From: Suillus spraguei
Taxonomy: Eukaryota; Basidiomycota; Agaricomycetes; Boletales; Suillaceae
NCBI GenBank assembly: GCA_016800925.1
Contig: JABCPU010000180.1
Location: forward strand, 62,001 to 126,000
Direction of reading: 5' to 3'
DNA length: 64,000 nt
Below the pieces are notes generated by a model. It searched no databases, was not told the origin of the DNA, and worked only from the letters and a program-made list of their open reading frames with translations. This document shows positions 11,106 through 23,037 of the stretch, piece after piece. Numbering within the stretch: position 1 is the stretch's first letter; the number at the start of each line of letters is the position of its first letter. Made by a program: the position numbers and the translations under genes.

Positions 11106-11910
11106 ATGTCCACGCAAACAGAGGTACTCACCAGGTTTAGAGAAATCGTTGCAATTGACGGATGGGACGCTACATGGTCAGCGTAGTCTGTTTGTTTAGA
11201 TAGCCGGGAGCTAGCTGACCTTCACAACGTTATCTAGGAAAGAACAGGTAACACCATGGGAAAAATGGGATGGAGGAGAGATCCAACCTCCTTTGCGGAA
11301 TGTTATCGAATCTGATAGGGTGGAGTGGCCACGACAAGGTCAAGCGCTCGTCCCGGGCTGTGGAAGGGTATGGCTCTTTATCACGATGCAAAAGTTAATA
11401 TCTGAACCTCGACGTTTCAGGGTAACGACGCGAGGTTTATCGCGACCAGTCTAGGATTAAAAGTGACTGGCATCGATATATCTCCTACGGCTGTCGAGGC
11501 GGCCCAGCAAGAAACTCCCCACGACAACGTATCTTTTCGTGTTGGGGACTTTTTCGCGCCGACAGATGAGCAGTTCGATTTGATATACGATTACACGTTT
11601 CGTCATTCTAAATTTTTACTGTGCCGCCTCGTTCTGAACCTGTGATAGATTTTTTGTAGCCCTTCCCCCGTCGATGCGCCCCGAGTGGGGAAGACAGATG
11701 GCTAAGCTCGTCAAGACTGGCGGATTCCTCATCACCTTGGTATTCCCCATCGACCCACAGGTGGACTATGGACCTCCTTTTTTCGTACGGCCAAACCATT
11801 ATGAAGAGGTTCTTGGATCTGTTTGGGAGAAAGTTATTGACGAGGTGCCCGCTGCAATTTCACCGTCTCACGTGGGCCGGGAGAGGATTATAGTTTGGAA
11901 ACGCCTCTGA
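11106..11910 (+). CDS. SAM-dependent methyltransferase, thiopurine/thiol (TPMT-like) family
   Basis: The protein starts MSTQTEVLTRFREIVA. Exon 1 ends in the W codon of DGWDATW, exon 2 reads KEQVTPWEKWDGGEIQPPL and ALVPGCGR, and exon 3 GNDARFIATSLGLKVTGIDI. Together VPGCGRGNDA is motif I of a class I Rossmann methyltransferase and GIDIS the acidic residue that binds the ribose of SAM. RVGDFF and FDLIYDYT follow, and after a last intron ALPPSMRPEWGRQMAKLV, then GGFLITLVFP and a C-terminus ending IVWKRL. The order WExGxxxPPL - GCGxGxD - YDYTFF is that of fungal and plant thiol or halide methyltransferases related to TPMT. The substrate cannot be told from sequence. Four exons with short introns are needed; no lesion is seen. 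Confidence 0.8.
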
Positions 11911-12600
11911 AGTCACGAGGGATATGTCGACAAGCTGCGAACATGGCTCGCTTCGTTCCGTTTTGTAATAGTAAGATCCATTCATCCGAATGTACAGCTA
12001 CACGATGGGAGCCCGCCGGGGGGTTCCAGTGAGCAGTCTAAGTTTAGGGACCCTTTAGCATAAATAAGAATAAAACCAATTGAGGAGAATGGAGAATGAA
12101 GTCATACATTAAGGGTATCACAATCCAAGTTTGGGCGAGATCAGCACAGAAGCAGATAATGCAAAGCACGAATGGAACTGACCTCAGTCAATATTGATCA
12201 GGGGTCTTATAGTAAAATTGACATATCGCAGGATTGACCACATTTCGGGCAATAGGATCCAAGTGCAACGGGAGGAAGGACGTCAGATCTCAGACCCCGG
12301 TCGCGGATAAAAGTAGATATCTGATCCTCAACGCTTTTTGTCTAGCATTCTATCGTTTGGGTGTTCGATACCTGCAGTCGACGTATTACACCAGTCATAT
12401 TGAAAATGTGTCATTTAATTGATGATCTGTATCAGACACAGAATGTAAGGCGAATGCTGGTAGGAACAATGAGCAGGCAGAACTGCTGCGAGAATGATGA
12501 ATCAATCACTTTATGCTAGTATAGGAATAGTCAATATCCTTTTAAAGAATCACGTCATCATTATGGAAAGTGTATCTAGGTAAAATACTCTACGCCGACT
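11911..12600. other. Intergenic between convergent methyltransferase and endoglucanase genes
   Basis: The segment holds the 3' ends of the two convergent genes. No ORF, repeat or structural RNA is recognised. Confidence 0.35.
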
Positions 12601-14214
12601 TCACTCAACGTTGGGTGTAAAGATGAGCGAGTTGATATGGGGCGACATGACCATCGAGACCAATTTTGTGTCACTCCAGCTGTTGTCCCTGTAGAGAGGA
12701 ACCTGAGACATTATATAGTCTGTGGAGAAGGAACCAGCCGCCCAGCCAACATAGCCGAGGATAACTATAGATAATACGTGTCAACTTGTGTCAGGGCATG
12801 GTAATGAATGAAAACGTACCATCAGATTCTTTAGCAAAGTAGGCAATCTGGTGGGACTGGTAACGAACACAAGAGTCTACATTCCCACCGCCAGTCTCCG
12901 TATTGAGAGCCTGACGACCCTTGGCATGGAGCCACGTGGACAGAGGGTGCCATGTGTCCTTAATGCCATTGGACACGCACTCAAGGTGGCTGGCACTAAG
13001 AGATATTAGCGAAGGCATAGGCAAGTAAATGATTGTACTAACGAGGCGTCAACGTCGAGATACTTATGGACGTCCATAATGAGGTTGGTGAATGTGCCGT
13101 CAGGGTTCCTCACCGAAGCAAGGGCATCAGCGGAACCACTGGAAACGAAATACGTCGCAGAGGTATAGTTGGTCCCGGGGAGGAGAATCATCTGGGTATT
13201 AGCGCCAGCGTTTCTGAACGTTGAATGTCTTTAATTAAGATACCCCGCAGAAATAGTCGAACATACTGACCGAATGGCCGAAACTGCAGCCTAATTCCCA
13301 TGAAATATCAGTATCACCTGAAGCTTGTGGACAAGGAACACGTACCTGAACTGTAATCGTGAAACCATATTGTCAGAAGTGAAAACGGAAAACGTCTGTC
13401 AATAGATATCACACCTGTCAATGCCCAAGTGGTGATATTCTACGTTCACGTAAGTATAATCTGTTGTGTAACTCTGCTAGTGACTCACTAGATCATGGGG
13501 TTCGTTCATACTAATTATCAATAAGTCAGCAATTCCTGTTTGCAGCGGCTATCACATACATTCCAAACATGACTTTCGCCTCGTTCTTCCAGTGCTTGGC
13601 AATGTTGAACCAGAGCTCAGCGAAGATTTCGTCGCTTGGACCGCCTTGACCAATGATCTGTTATCGGATTGAGCATCGTTGACAATTACAGAAGCACGGT
13701 CACTGGCCTGCCCATTGAACCTACCGTAATTGTGGATATCAATCAAACAGTGAGCGCCAGTGCTCAGACAGCCGGACACCAGTATGTTATAATTGGCAAA
13801 TTGTGTCTCATTCAAAACGCCAGTCATCTGGTCATTAGTGAGGTACTGCCAGCCAACGGGAAGACGGAACAAATTGTAACCGTCATCCTTGGAAAAATGT
13901 TGCATCTGGCCCACGCCATCAATACCTAGTGGGTACGTTAGAGTTGTGAGAACATTCTCCGAGATAAACCATACCGGATAGTTCATGGACAGGTGGAACA
14001 GCGCCTGAAGCAACACAAGTGCCATCTGTACCACAACTGAAGTCTGTGGAACAAGAGTCTAGACATGACAAGTAAGGGTAGTTGCATAGAACTCACCAAA
14101 ACCTGCAATATTTACACCTGCGAACTTGAGCCGCCCAGCCGCCCGGGCATTAACAAGGAGCGTAGTGGTGCTGAGAGCGGCAGCAACAAAGGAATACAAA
14201 AACTTGATGACCAT
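12601..14214 (-). CDS. Secreted endo-beta-1,4-glucanase, glycoside hydrolase family 5
   Basis: The start at 14214 gives MVIKFLYSFVAAALSTTTLL, a clear secretion signal ending near VNARA, followed by LKFAGVNIAGF, the GH5 entry strand. Later exons show DGYNLFRLPVGWQYL, GAHCLIDIHNYGR, NEPHD (acid/base Glu), MILLPGTNYTSATYFVSSGS, LIMDVHKYLDVD, ALNTETGGGN (nucleophile Glu) and YVGWAAGSFSTDYIMS, ending in FTPNVE and a TGA at 12601-12603. Both catalytic glutamates are present. No cellulose-binding CBM1 is seen at either end, so this is a bare catalytic domain. It would cut cellulose chains internally outside the cell. Introns are numerous (at least seven) and short. A decayed paralogue lies at 5010-5560. 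Confidence 0.87.
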
Positions 14215-14930
14215 TTTACGCGAAAAGAAAAGGGATACGATGAGTGGTTCATCTGATAATACATCTGTATTATGTATGGCTTAATAAAATGCTTCCCAGG
14301 AATGGCTGATGCGTTGGTAGTCCGAGTGGCCGAAGTTCGGGTGACGCGGCGTGAACTCTGCATGAAAATAATGAACTGACCTTATGGCAATGAGAAGAGC
14401 CATCTCTGTTGAAATTATGAAAATATGCTAATCCCATGGTAATGAGAAGACTCATATCTAAATCATGACGACGGTCCATGGTGTAAGAGAAAGACCTCAC
14501 CTTGTGGGAATAATGCATTACAATTGTAATTAACAATTGTAATGATTAATAATGCATATTACCTCATGTATTACCTCATTATAATTAATATTAGTCAGAA
14601 ACATGTTAGATGTTAGAGAGTTTGCTACATCTGCAAAACGCCCAGCTTCTCGCTTAACTTATGTGCATTACGGACACTTATGAACACTTACAACTTCAGT
14701 AGTACACCTGGAGTGTATGATGCTCTTGTTTTTTCAAAGAATGATTTGGTTGAACGAATTGGATCTATTGGTAATGCTAGTATGTCTGATGCTTTGTAGA
14801 TATGTTAGAAATATTCATGATGCATATTAAAGCCCGAACATAAGCAACACTAAGCGGTCGCCTAAAATCAAACACTGCTCCTCGAGCACATCCAACTTGT
14901 AGATGTAGTAGTTAGTTAGTCTTAGTGTTA
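14215..14930. other. Intergenic, gene island to repeat-rich boundary
   Basis: The segment upstream of the endoglucanase is AT-rich. It contains an AT palindrome near 14515-14555 built from ACAATTGT repeats and two similar ATGGTAATGAGAAGA-type motifs near 14385-14450. Nothing coding is seen. Confidence 0.35.
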
Positions 14931-14935
14931 CGAAC

Positions 14936-15401
14936 TGGGGTGGCATCACCAGCGACAGTGAAAAGACATAGTCGGTCTGCTGGGAAGTTCTTACAATGTC
15001 CAAAAGAGGACAAGGTGGAAGTACAAGGAACGCGTTCTGAGTACGATCAAGGGTTCGGCCTCAAAGACAAGTCTAAGAGGTTCTGCGAGAATAGAGACTA
15101 AGGCTAAGGAGTGCTTAGACTTAGAGACGATTCAAGACGACTTAGGTTGGAGACCTAAGCAAAGGAGATTCCAGGTAAAACCCAGTAAGATTAAAGTAAA
15201 GAATCTACTACAAGTACACTGTGCTTATATAAGCCAATATGTACGCACAGACCTAGGTAACCGTGAGAACGTAACTGTGTATCCTAATAAGGAAGGCATG
15301 TATTGTACAGATGCGTTGAGCATATGAGTCAGAGTCATGTGACATGATATACAAGTAAGAAGATAAAGGAAGAATGAATAGGGGCACGTACAACTGTAAC
15401 A
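14936..15401 (-). mobile_element. Solo LTR, gypsy family A
   Basis: The LTR starts TGTTACGAACTGGGG and ends CAACTGTAACA on the plus strand, so it lies in minus orientation. It is flanked by the perfect 5-bp target duplication CTTAG (14931-14935 and 15402-15406). No internal sequence is left; LTR-LTR recombination explains this. Confidence 0.93.
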
Positions 15402-15406
15402 CTTAG

Positions 15407-16085
15407 CTAGGATTATATTCTGTCTCGGATAGTTAGATTAAGTTAGGTAATGTTAGGTAATGGGTTGATGTACTGATACATCAGGAAAATCAGAAATTTT
15501 CTTAGCCAACTTATCTCACTTATTTTTACTTCAAACAATGTTAAGTGCACCAAGTTATCTAAAAAGATCATTTTTACTTAATTTCCACTTAGAGAATTGT
15601 TCACAAAGGAAATAAAAGAGCAAAACAAAGCTAATGCTACAAATTAAGTGTATTCAGAATATTTAAGTAGGCAGGTGATAATAAGTGAAATTTGAGACCA
15701 ACAGAGGGCTGCACTTTAAGTACCTTAAGCAGTACTTGCTACCAAGTAGATTCAGACTCAGAGCATCATTACTAAGCAGAAAACATAAGTCAATTTCAGC
15801 TACTAGTATGAGGGTAAGAAGGCATATAAGTAAATATAAATAATAATAATAACAATAACAAGTACTAAGATAAGTCAAAATGCGATCTCATATGCTTGAT
15901 GGTCAATATAATTGTTGACATAATAAGTGTGAAAAGCATCGAGCATCTGCAAGTAAGTGAGATTGGTTGGCACAAAGTCATGCCCAATACTAGCATAAGA
16001 TGGGCTGCACAAAATATACTATCAAGGTGGATGCAGGTGCAGGTGTCCTTGTCATAGTAATGCAAGAAATTGCTGTAATTGCAGC
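15407..16085. other. AT-rich unclassified sequence
   Basis: Only short, unrelated ORFs are present. No similarity to the other repeats of the window was found by eye. Confidence 0.3.
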
Positions 16086-16089
16086 ATTA

Positions 16090-17262
16090 GTAGTGATGCA
16101 TATGTGATGCCATTGGTCATGCATTTGATGCATCGCATTTTTGAGACTGTGGGAAATTTACACTACACCCAAAACATAGCCATTTCTGGTTATCTCTTGG
16201 ATCTCAACATTTCCCACACTCCTCCCAGCACATTCCTGCCCACTACTATACCATTTTCACCTATCTACTGTAGAGAAGTATCAGTTTATGTTATTTACAT
16301 ACATAGGTCATAATAGAACACTTTTTGGTTTGTTTTTGTCCCAATACAAGCTCCAGAAACCTGTACATTTAATACAGGAAAACATATCAAAAACACATCC
16401 GGATTTTTGCCCTTTCAATGATAGAATGTCTTATCACACTAGATGTATGTTTCTGAGTATATATGAGTCGATTTTACTGCTTGTTTGGCCCTCCAAAGGT
16501 CCCTGCAGCACCAGATGTAGTATGCACACAAAAAATAACAAATAGCTTCGCTTTTTTCAGTTTTAATTATATAGACTTGCAAATATGATCCACAACAACC
16601 TTTCAATAGTATACATGATATACTAGGAGCACAGGACCGCTCACTCACAATTGATGAATAGGCAAATGAAATATTATTTTTACACAAGAAATACTCTACA
16701 AATGTCATAATTGATGCACATACAGGGTAAGGATTTTCTTAAAAGTCAGTAAATTATATAGTAGAGTACCTGAAGAACCTTTCATGCACTTTATTTAATG
16801 AGTAGAGGTGGTGTGGAAGGGTTGTTGTGTAAATGTAAGTTGTTTGGAGGCCTTAACTGTATGTGCACAAAGTGTTGATTTTCGATGTTTTGCCCTTTTA
16901 GGTTTCCCACAGTCCAATTCTTATCTATATGCTTGCCCTGCTCTCAATTCCAGGTAGATTGTCCTATAACACAGGGTCAATAATTCCTACTGTATTTAAG
17001 ATGTACTACAACAGTCCGATCATAAAATATCACCCTGATGGCATGTAAAATATTTTATCACTCAATATATCTAGTATGTAGATGATATCAATATAGTAAT
17101 GGGCAGGAATGTGCTGGAGGAGTGTGGGAAATGTTGAGATCCAGGAGATGACCAGAAATGGCTATATTTTGGATGTAGTGCAAATTTTCCACAGTCAAAA
17201 AGTGCGGTGGTAGGGTGCATCAAAAGATGCATTGGGTGATGCACAAGTGATCCACCATACAT
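16090..17262. repeat. Element-sized imperfect inverted repeat (arms about 190 bp)
   Basis: The left arm (about 16090-16285) and right arm (about 17075-17262, inverted) share stretches such as CCATTTCTGGT, GGATCTCAACATTTCCCAC, ACTCCTCC and AGCACATTCCTGCCCA. The arms are roughly 75-80% alike by eye and enclose about 790 bp of AT-rich DNA without a convincing ORF. The layout suggests a foldback or MITE-like element, or two diverged inverted copies of one repeat. Confidence 0.55.
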
Positions 17263-17327
17263 TAGCAGGCAGCATTGGCAGGGGAGGGGAGAGTGCTACA
17301 ATTATAGCAAGAATGCATCACAGGTGT

Positions 17328-18557
17328 GCTAAGTACAGCAAATAATGCATTACAACAACAGGAACCTGTGGTGGATGACAGACCCACAGCATGTTCTGTC
17401 TTTGCCAAGAAGCTCTGGTTCTACAACCCACATTCCTGTAATTTCATCTGGGGAGTCAGCCACATGTTTGAACCACTGTACAAGTGCACAAGGGTACATG
17501 ATATCATTATACTTCAAAGAAAAAAATAGTCTCACTCAAGCAATGTCGAAGCCATGCATGCCATCAGCAGATGAATCAGTGCTAATAAATATGCAATCAT
17601 TGTGTCCGGGGGCATTTCTCCAGGTATTTACAGCACAAATACACTCATAGTGCATACTGCCAATCCCTGATATATCACTAGGAGCAAAGAAGGTGGCCAT
17701 GGCTGAAGTGTACAGTGTGATCTTTTCATAGATCTCAGGAAGTGCAGACTGGGACAAGTCAGAGCTAGATGAGTCGGTGTCAGAGTCAGAGTCAGAGTGA
17801 CATTGGTCATGCAGAAAATGCTGAATCAAAGTTGTGAAGTTGGGTTGACCTATCTGATCTGCAATGAGCTCTGAGTAGATTCATTTGGCTGTAGTAAAGT
17901 GTATGGTGAGCAGAAGCATGCCAGTAGTCAAAAATATGCACAAAACTACTTACCAGCTGTCTTTGCCAGGTCAACATGGGCAAGTACCATTGGCCTGGCA
18001 ACAGCAACAGCATCAGGCTCAGCATTGGCATTACCCTCATCCTCGTCTGCATTAACTTCATCATCATTAGTTGCATGATGGTAGCATCCAAAAGGCTCAT
18101 CCTGGTCTGGGATATCTCATTCAATGTGTGCTTCCAGTGGAGCATTTAGTATCCCTGTGAATTGTGAAGGTATGATTAGTGTTAGTGAACTCAGCATCAT
18201 GACAGTCACATACCAAGTTTGTCCAGGATGTATGACAAACATGTCCCTCATAGCATCCTCTGTGGTCATCAAAATCAACTTGTGAAGCTGCTAGCTTGTT
18301 GAGATGTTGATTTGTAAGTAACATCTGGCTGAGAGTTTCAAAACCACTTGACTGGCACCATCGCTCCTTGACAGCCTTAATGTGTTTGAACTCTGTAATA
18401 GATGAACAAAGCCCATTTGGCACACCAAATGCTCAAATGAGCTTATGGTAATGGACGAGTGAATGTTGTTGAGGGAGATTAAATCCTTTAGGTCAAACAC
18501 CAGATGTTTGGAATATCTTGTGGTGACATGCATGAAACTTGTTTTGAGCATGGTCAC
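17328..18557 (-). pseudogene. Plavaka-like (CACTA-related) transposase remnant, C-terminal part
   Basis: Minus-strand fragments in several frames read HLVFDLKDLISLNN, then PNGLCSSITEFKHIKAVKER and SQMLLTNQHLNKLAASQVDF, and near the end GFDIARVRLFFSLKYNDIMY, CALVQWFK, DSPDEITGMWVVEPEL and SVIHHRF. This order (GLCSSITExKHIKAVKE, MLLTNQxLxKLAA, ARVRLFFS, PDExTGMWVVEPE, VIHL) is familiar from very large multi-exon proteins of mushroom genomes linked to Plavaka transposons. Frames are broken and the N-terminal half is absent. The family name is from memory and less certain than the pattern itself. Confidence 0.5.
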
Positions 18558-18835
18558 AGAGATATAGTATACACTTTATAGGCTTAAGATACTTGGGAGG
18601 ATAGCTCTAAATTTCTAATACCTTATGATAGTTTTTGTACTACAGATTAAAGGGCAAATGAATTCATGGCATAATTTTATGACTTATCCTTGCCATTAAA
18701 TGGTGTCAAAACCTTTAATTATGTATTACTAAGTAATTTCCCACACCTTTCAGAGTTTTTTCATACATTTTCCTACCTTTCTATGAAAGTTGACTAAGTT
18801 AGCATTTTGTAAATCAAATAATTAACACCTGTTAC
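18558..18835. other. Left flank of chromovirus I
   Basis: The flank is AT-rich with no ORF. Its last bases (TAA, then CACC) are the left end of a candidate MITE that chromovirus I has entered (see 31602-32220). Confidence 0.4.
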
Positions 18836-18839
18836 AATC

Positions 18840-19300
18840 ATACATGCCCCTATTCATTTTTCGTCTCCTTTATCTTGTATATTATGTAACATGACTCTGA
18901 CTCATATGCTCAATGCATCTGTACTATAGTAGCCTTCCTTCTTTGGATACACACTTACGTTCTCACGTCTCTCCCGGTCTGTGCGCACATATTGGCTTAT
19001 TTAAGCACATTGTATTATGCTTGTATACCTTACTTTAATCTTACTGGTTTTACCTGGAATCTCCTTCGCTTAGGTCTCCAACCTAAGTCGTCTGAATCGT
19101 CTCAAAGTCTAAGCACTCCTTAGCCTTAGTCTCTATTCTACCAATCATCTTAGAGTCGCGACTCTTCGACCGAACTCTTGATTCTACTTGGAACCTTTCC
19201 TGAGTAGTAGTCCTCATTCTCCTTTGAATGTAGTCAAACCTCCCAGCAGACCATCTGTGTCTTATTACTGTCGCTGGTGACGCCACCCCAGTTCATAACA
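18840..19300 (+). repeat. 5' LTR of chromovirus I
   Basis: The LTR runs from TGTTACAATCATACATGCCC to CCAGTTCATAACA. A TTATTTAAG TATA-like box lies upstream of ACTTTAATCTTAC, the predicted transcript start. The final CATAACA instead of CGTAACA is one of several CpG losses. Confidence 0.93.
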
Positions 19301-19312
19301 AAAGATTAAAGT
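19301..19312 (+). promoter_or_regulatory. Self-priming primer-binding site of chromovirus I
   Basis: AAAGATTAAAGT directly follows the LTR. Its last 11 bases are the exact complement of ACTTTAATCTT inside the LTR. No TGG-starting tRNA-complementary site is present. Confidence 0.7.
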
Positions 19313-19432
19313 CCAAATCGATCATAGACTATCCAGTCTTTGAACCCCCCGAAACCAGATAAAGCCCTAATGGACAGCAAGACCGCACGTGTAGGCACAG
19401 AGAAAGCATAACTCACCAAACAATTCATCATT

Positions 19433-20281
19433 ATGACTACTACAGCTACCACCAAAGATTTTGAATATAAAATTGGTCTCCCAACCGCTTTTGACGGAGA
19501 TTGCAACAATTCTTTGGAATTCATTCTATCATGCAACCTGTACTTCGACATCAATGAAAAGTTTTATACCACCGACAAGCAGAAGATCATTTCCATCACA
19601 TCCTTCATGACCGAGAAGAATGCCAAATCTTGGAAAGAACAATTCCTCGTTCATGCCCAATCAACCGATACTTCTGGACAAAAAGTCGGTTATGGGATGA
19701 TGAAAGATTTTATGAAAAGTTTCAACAAAGCTTTCAGACCAGTGGATACTAAAGGAACCACATTAACGAAGCTCAGGGACCTCAAACAAGGAAGCGGCAA
19801 TCTCCATACTTACATTGCTGACTTTGAGGCACTTGCAGCTAAGGCCCATATCACCGATGATGCAATGAAGATTCAGTTCTTCCAAGATGGCCTTAACTTA
19901 GGTATCCTAACCAAACTCTTCGTGCCAGGTGACATTTCAGAGGTATTCCGCAATGTTGTATTGCAATGTGTTTCCATCGACAACTCCCACCAATGCCTTT
20001 TGGCGTTGCGAGCACGCCATGCTCTGCAGAAGAAAAAGAACTATGGAAACGCACGTTACACACCAAGCCAAGATTCAAATGCAATGGTAGTAGATTGAAT
20101 CTCCGATATGGAAAGATCCAAGTGTATGAAAAAAGGCCAATGCTTCGGATGCAAGAAGATGGGACACTGCATCGGTAACTGTCCTGAAAGGAAGAAGAAG
20201 ACTCCACTTCGTCAAGCAGAAGTCAAAGAAATTCAAGACGAAGAAGACGAAACAGTGAGATGAATTGTAGAGGATTTTTAA
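19433..20281 (+). pseudogene. gag of chromovirus I (one in-frame stop)
   Basis: The frame of 283 codons starts MTTTATTKDFEYKIGLPTAF and contains the retrotransposon gag core (FMTEKNAKSWKEQFL, LRDLKQGSGNLHTYIADFEA, IQFFQDGLN). After a TGA at 20096-20098, where chromovirus III has an Arg codon, it continues to a zinc knuckle of the CX2CX4HX4C type (CFGCKKMGHCIGNC). It ends at a TAA (20279-20281) set in a run of five T, where a -1 slip leads into pol. Confidence 0.85.
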
Positions 20282-20777
20282 CTTGGAGAAACAAAGATTC
20301 GACGTATGTTTCTCCCAATGTATTACTAAGACTTGTATGTGCTGTAGGTGAAAGAAAAGAACTTCGTATCCCTATCACCCTTCACTTGCGTACTCGCTTA
20401 AAATCCGTCGACACTACTGCCGTTATTGACTCTGGTGCAGCAGGAACATTTATTTCCGAGGAGTTTGTGAAACTCCATCAAATCACACGACAAAAACTTA
20501 AAATGCCATTTCAAGTTACTACGGCGGATGGAACTCTTATCAAAGGAGGGCCGATCACACATTACTGTCTCCTAGTGGTAAAGATTGATGAACGAACCAT
20601 GTATGGAAAGTTCAATATCACTAAACTTGGATGAAGAGATCAAATCCTTCTGGGAATTTTGTGGTTACACGCCATGAACCCAATTATAGATTGGACCACC
20701 GAAACACTTGTTCTCCCACAAACAACGAAGTCTGACGAAATTGAACTTGACTTGGAAACAGATTGGAAGAAGAACAG
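20278..20777 (+). pseudogene. pol part 1 of chromovirus I: aspartic protease
   Basis: This is the -1 frame relative to gag. AVIDSGAAGTFISEEFVKLH holds the protease active site DSGA. A TGA at about 20632-20634 follows KFNITKLG (CGA in the copy at 62.9 kb). The frame is then cut by insertion B1. Confidence 0.85.
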
Positions 20778-22517
20778 TGTAAAGATACAACCTAGCTTGG
20801 GCTGTAGATAAACCACTGCCTAAACTAGTATGTTAGTCTTGTGCTCCGTCTAGTCTGCTTCACTTGTAAGAACAAGAGCGTTCGACCCTAAAGGGGGATG
20901 CCTATTTAGTATGGTCAAGTTCGAGCCTAGCTTATGTGCAAAACAAGCGTCGTGGTCAGCGGTAAGTTACCACGGTCAACGATGATACTGCCAGAACTAG
21001 CGTTGTGCGTAGTGGTGCTACCGTCATCAAGATAAAGTCAGTAACAGTTGCATTGAGCGAGTGATGTCAAGCAGTGGTCTCAGCGGTAGCGGTAAGGTTG
21101 CGAGCGGTGCAAGAAAACAGTAAAGAAGTCTGCAGTACTTTCAGTGGTAAAGTAGCAGTGTGTGAGAAGTTCGATCAAAGTAACAGTCAAAAGTCCAGCG
21201 GTATGCCAGCGGTAACGGAGAACAAGCGTGATGGATTAATGAGCGATAAGGGAACTTTAAAGACTAAGTCCACTACTGGGTAGATCCAGAGCTAGACAAT
21301 AATCCTGACCTATAGTGTGTGCAATGGTGTAAAATAAGGTACTGTATCGTGCGGGGTATGCGGTGCTTATATCCTAATTCGTATGTACTCGGAATACATT
21401 AGGCGAGATCAGTAGCGCTGGAGTGTAGTAACCTCCATAAGTAAACATAGTGCGAGGCACTGCGGCACGAGGCAACATGTAATAATGCTTGCCATGGAAT
21501 CAGTGATAATGAACAGAAAACAAACCACGCACCAAATGGAGCTATGTGGACGCGGCAAGGACATGGAAGGACATCGGTTCTGTTAAGACCGTACTCAAAG
21601 GTAGAGAGATCCGAAGGGCTTTGGCCTCAGTTCGTGCACTGTGCCCCTTTCTCAAGTAATGCCCCTTATTTCAGGGAGAAGTTATTTGTCCGAAGATCCA
21701 GAAGGAGTTGCGTGACGGATCCGGGTGTCTGAAGGTATCGGATATGATACGTCCAAAGGTTATTCGGAACATAAGGATAGAACAAAGATTAAGGCTAGCT
21801 TCGGAATGAAATCCTAACTAGAAACTAACGGAGGTAGACTATCCGAAGATAGAGTTGGAGATTTAGACTATAGGAATCAATCCTAAGTCTCGGAAGGTGA
21901 CTTTAGAGCAGAGGGTGGCTAAAGTCCAGAAGAAGCGGAATGAGCAGAATCTAAGATGATATTCGAACTAAGGTTCTACGGAGATCTACAAGTGGTCTAT
22001 ATACTGGTAAGTATCTAAGACGGATAATCAACAAGTCCGGGACCGAGGGCTATGTACGAAGTGTAACGGAAGTCTATTAGTTAAGGCACAGCGGATCAGT
22101 AAGCATGAATCGGGAATGAACACAGGAAACGGATCAGTGACACAGGACGGAAATATAAACAGCTGGAATACCGGAAACAGGAGGAATGACGAAAGGAGAT
22201 AGACGCAGATATACACAAGGGAATTAAGGTGCGAGAAGTGAGTACATTCGGATGGGTGGTCCGGACAGGATCTGTGGACTGGACAGATATGGAATCGATT
22301 GGATCTGATCGGATATGGTCGGATCTGAGAGTAGAAGTATGGTATATGACAGGTTCGTGGAATGAGGTGCGGCAGTCGGTATGGTGTGCAGTAAGTGTGG
22401 GATGCCGCCGGTACTGCTAAAGGGTTAAGACGGCCATGGACAAGTGGTAACTCCTGTAGATGTGAGACAAGTGTCAAAATATGGGGTTTTAAACCCAGCG
22501 CCAATATGTTCGTTACA
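20778..22517 (-). mobile_element. LTR-like element, family B (B1), hosting C1
   Basis: Ends are TGTAAAGATACAACC and TATGTTCGTTACA, so TG...CA termini with TGTAA/TTACA mirror. Without the nested C1 it is about 960 bp, matching B2 (48047-48985, 939 bp). A TATA-like GATATAAGCACC read on the minus strand sets the orientation. Flanks AACAG and ATGGG are compatible with an AACGG duplication hit by CpG decay plus loss of one A, since other copies read AAGAACGGGTTGC here. No coding sequence is seen. Confidence 0.7.
21581..22351 (-). mobile_element. Solo LTR, family C (C1), inside B1
   Basis: It runs from TGTTAAGACCGTACTC to GGTATATGACA, with the perfect 5-bp duplication GGTTC at 21576-21580 and 22352-22356. 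B2 shows the empty site (ACATCGGTTCATGG). TATATA on the minus strand gives the orientation. It matches C2 at 32322-33090. Confidence 0.92.
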
Positions 22518-22562
22518 ATGGGCTACCCCCTGCTTTCCATTGCCACACCAAGAAATGGCAAA

Positions 22563-23037
22563 TGTTACAATCGTACGTGCCCCTATTCATTTTCTTACTT
22601 CATTTACCATGTATATTATGTAACATGATTCTGACTCATATGCTCAACGCATCTGTACTATAGTTGCCTTCCTTCTTTGGATACGCACTCACATTCTCAC
22701 GTCTCTCTTGGTCTGTGCGCACATACTGGCCTATTTAAGCACAGTGTACTTGTAGTAGATTCGCTACTTTAATCTTACTGGGTTTTACCTGGAATCTCCT
22801 TCGCTTAGGTCTCCAACCTAAGTCGTCTTGAATCATCTCTAAGTCTAAGCACTCCTTAGCCTTAGTCTCTATTCTCGCAGATACCTCTTAGACTTGTCTC
22901 TGAGGCTGAACCCTTGATCGTACTCGGAACGCGTTCCTTGTACTTTCACCTTGTCCTTCTCTGGACATTGTAAGAACTCCCAGCAGACTGTCTGTGCCTT
23001 TGCACTGTCGCTGGTGACGCCACCCCAGTTCGTAACA
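22563..23037 (+). mobile_element. Solo LTR, gypsy family A (A3), inside pol of chromovirus I
   Basis: A complete family A LTR is flanked by GCAAA (22558-22562 and 23038-23042). Removing it rejoins ATGGCAAAATTC, as in the copy at 63.1 kb. Its sequence belongs to the GGAACGCGTTCC subtype, unlike the LTRs of its host element. Confidence 0.93.

Noticed and set aside
14505..14560. AT palindrome (ACAATTGTAATTAACAATTGT)-like as a regulatory site
   Set aside because: Simple AT-rich symmetry in an AT-rich spacer; no repeat elsewhere in the window and no gene nearby that it would control.
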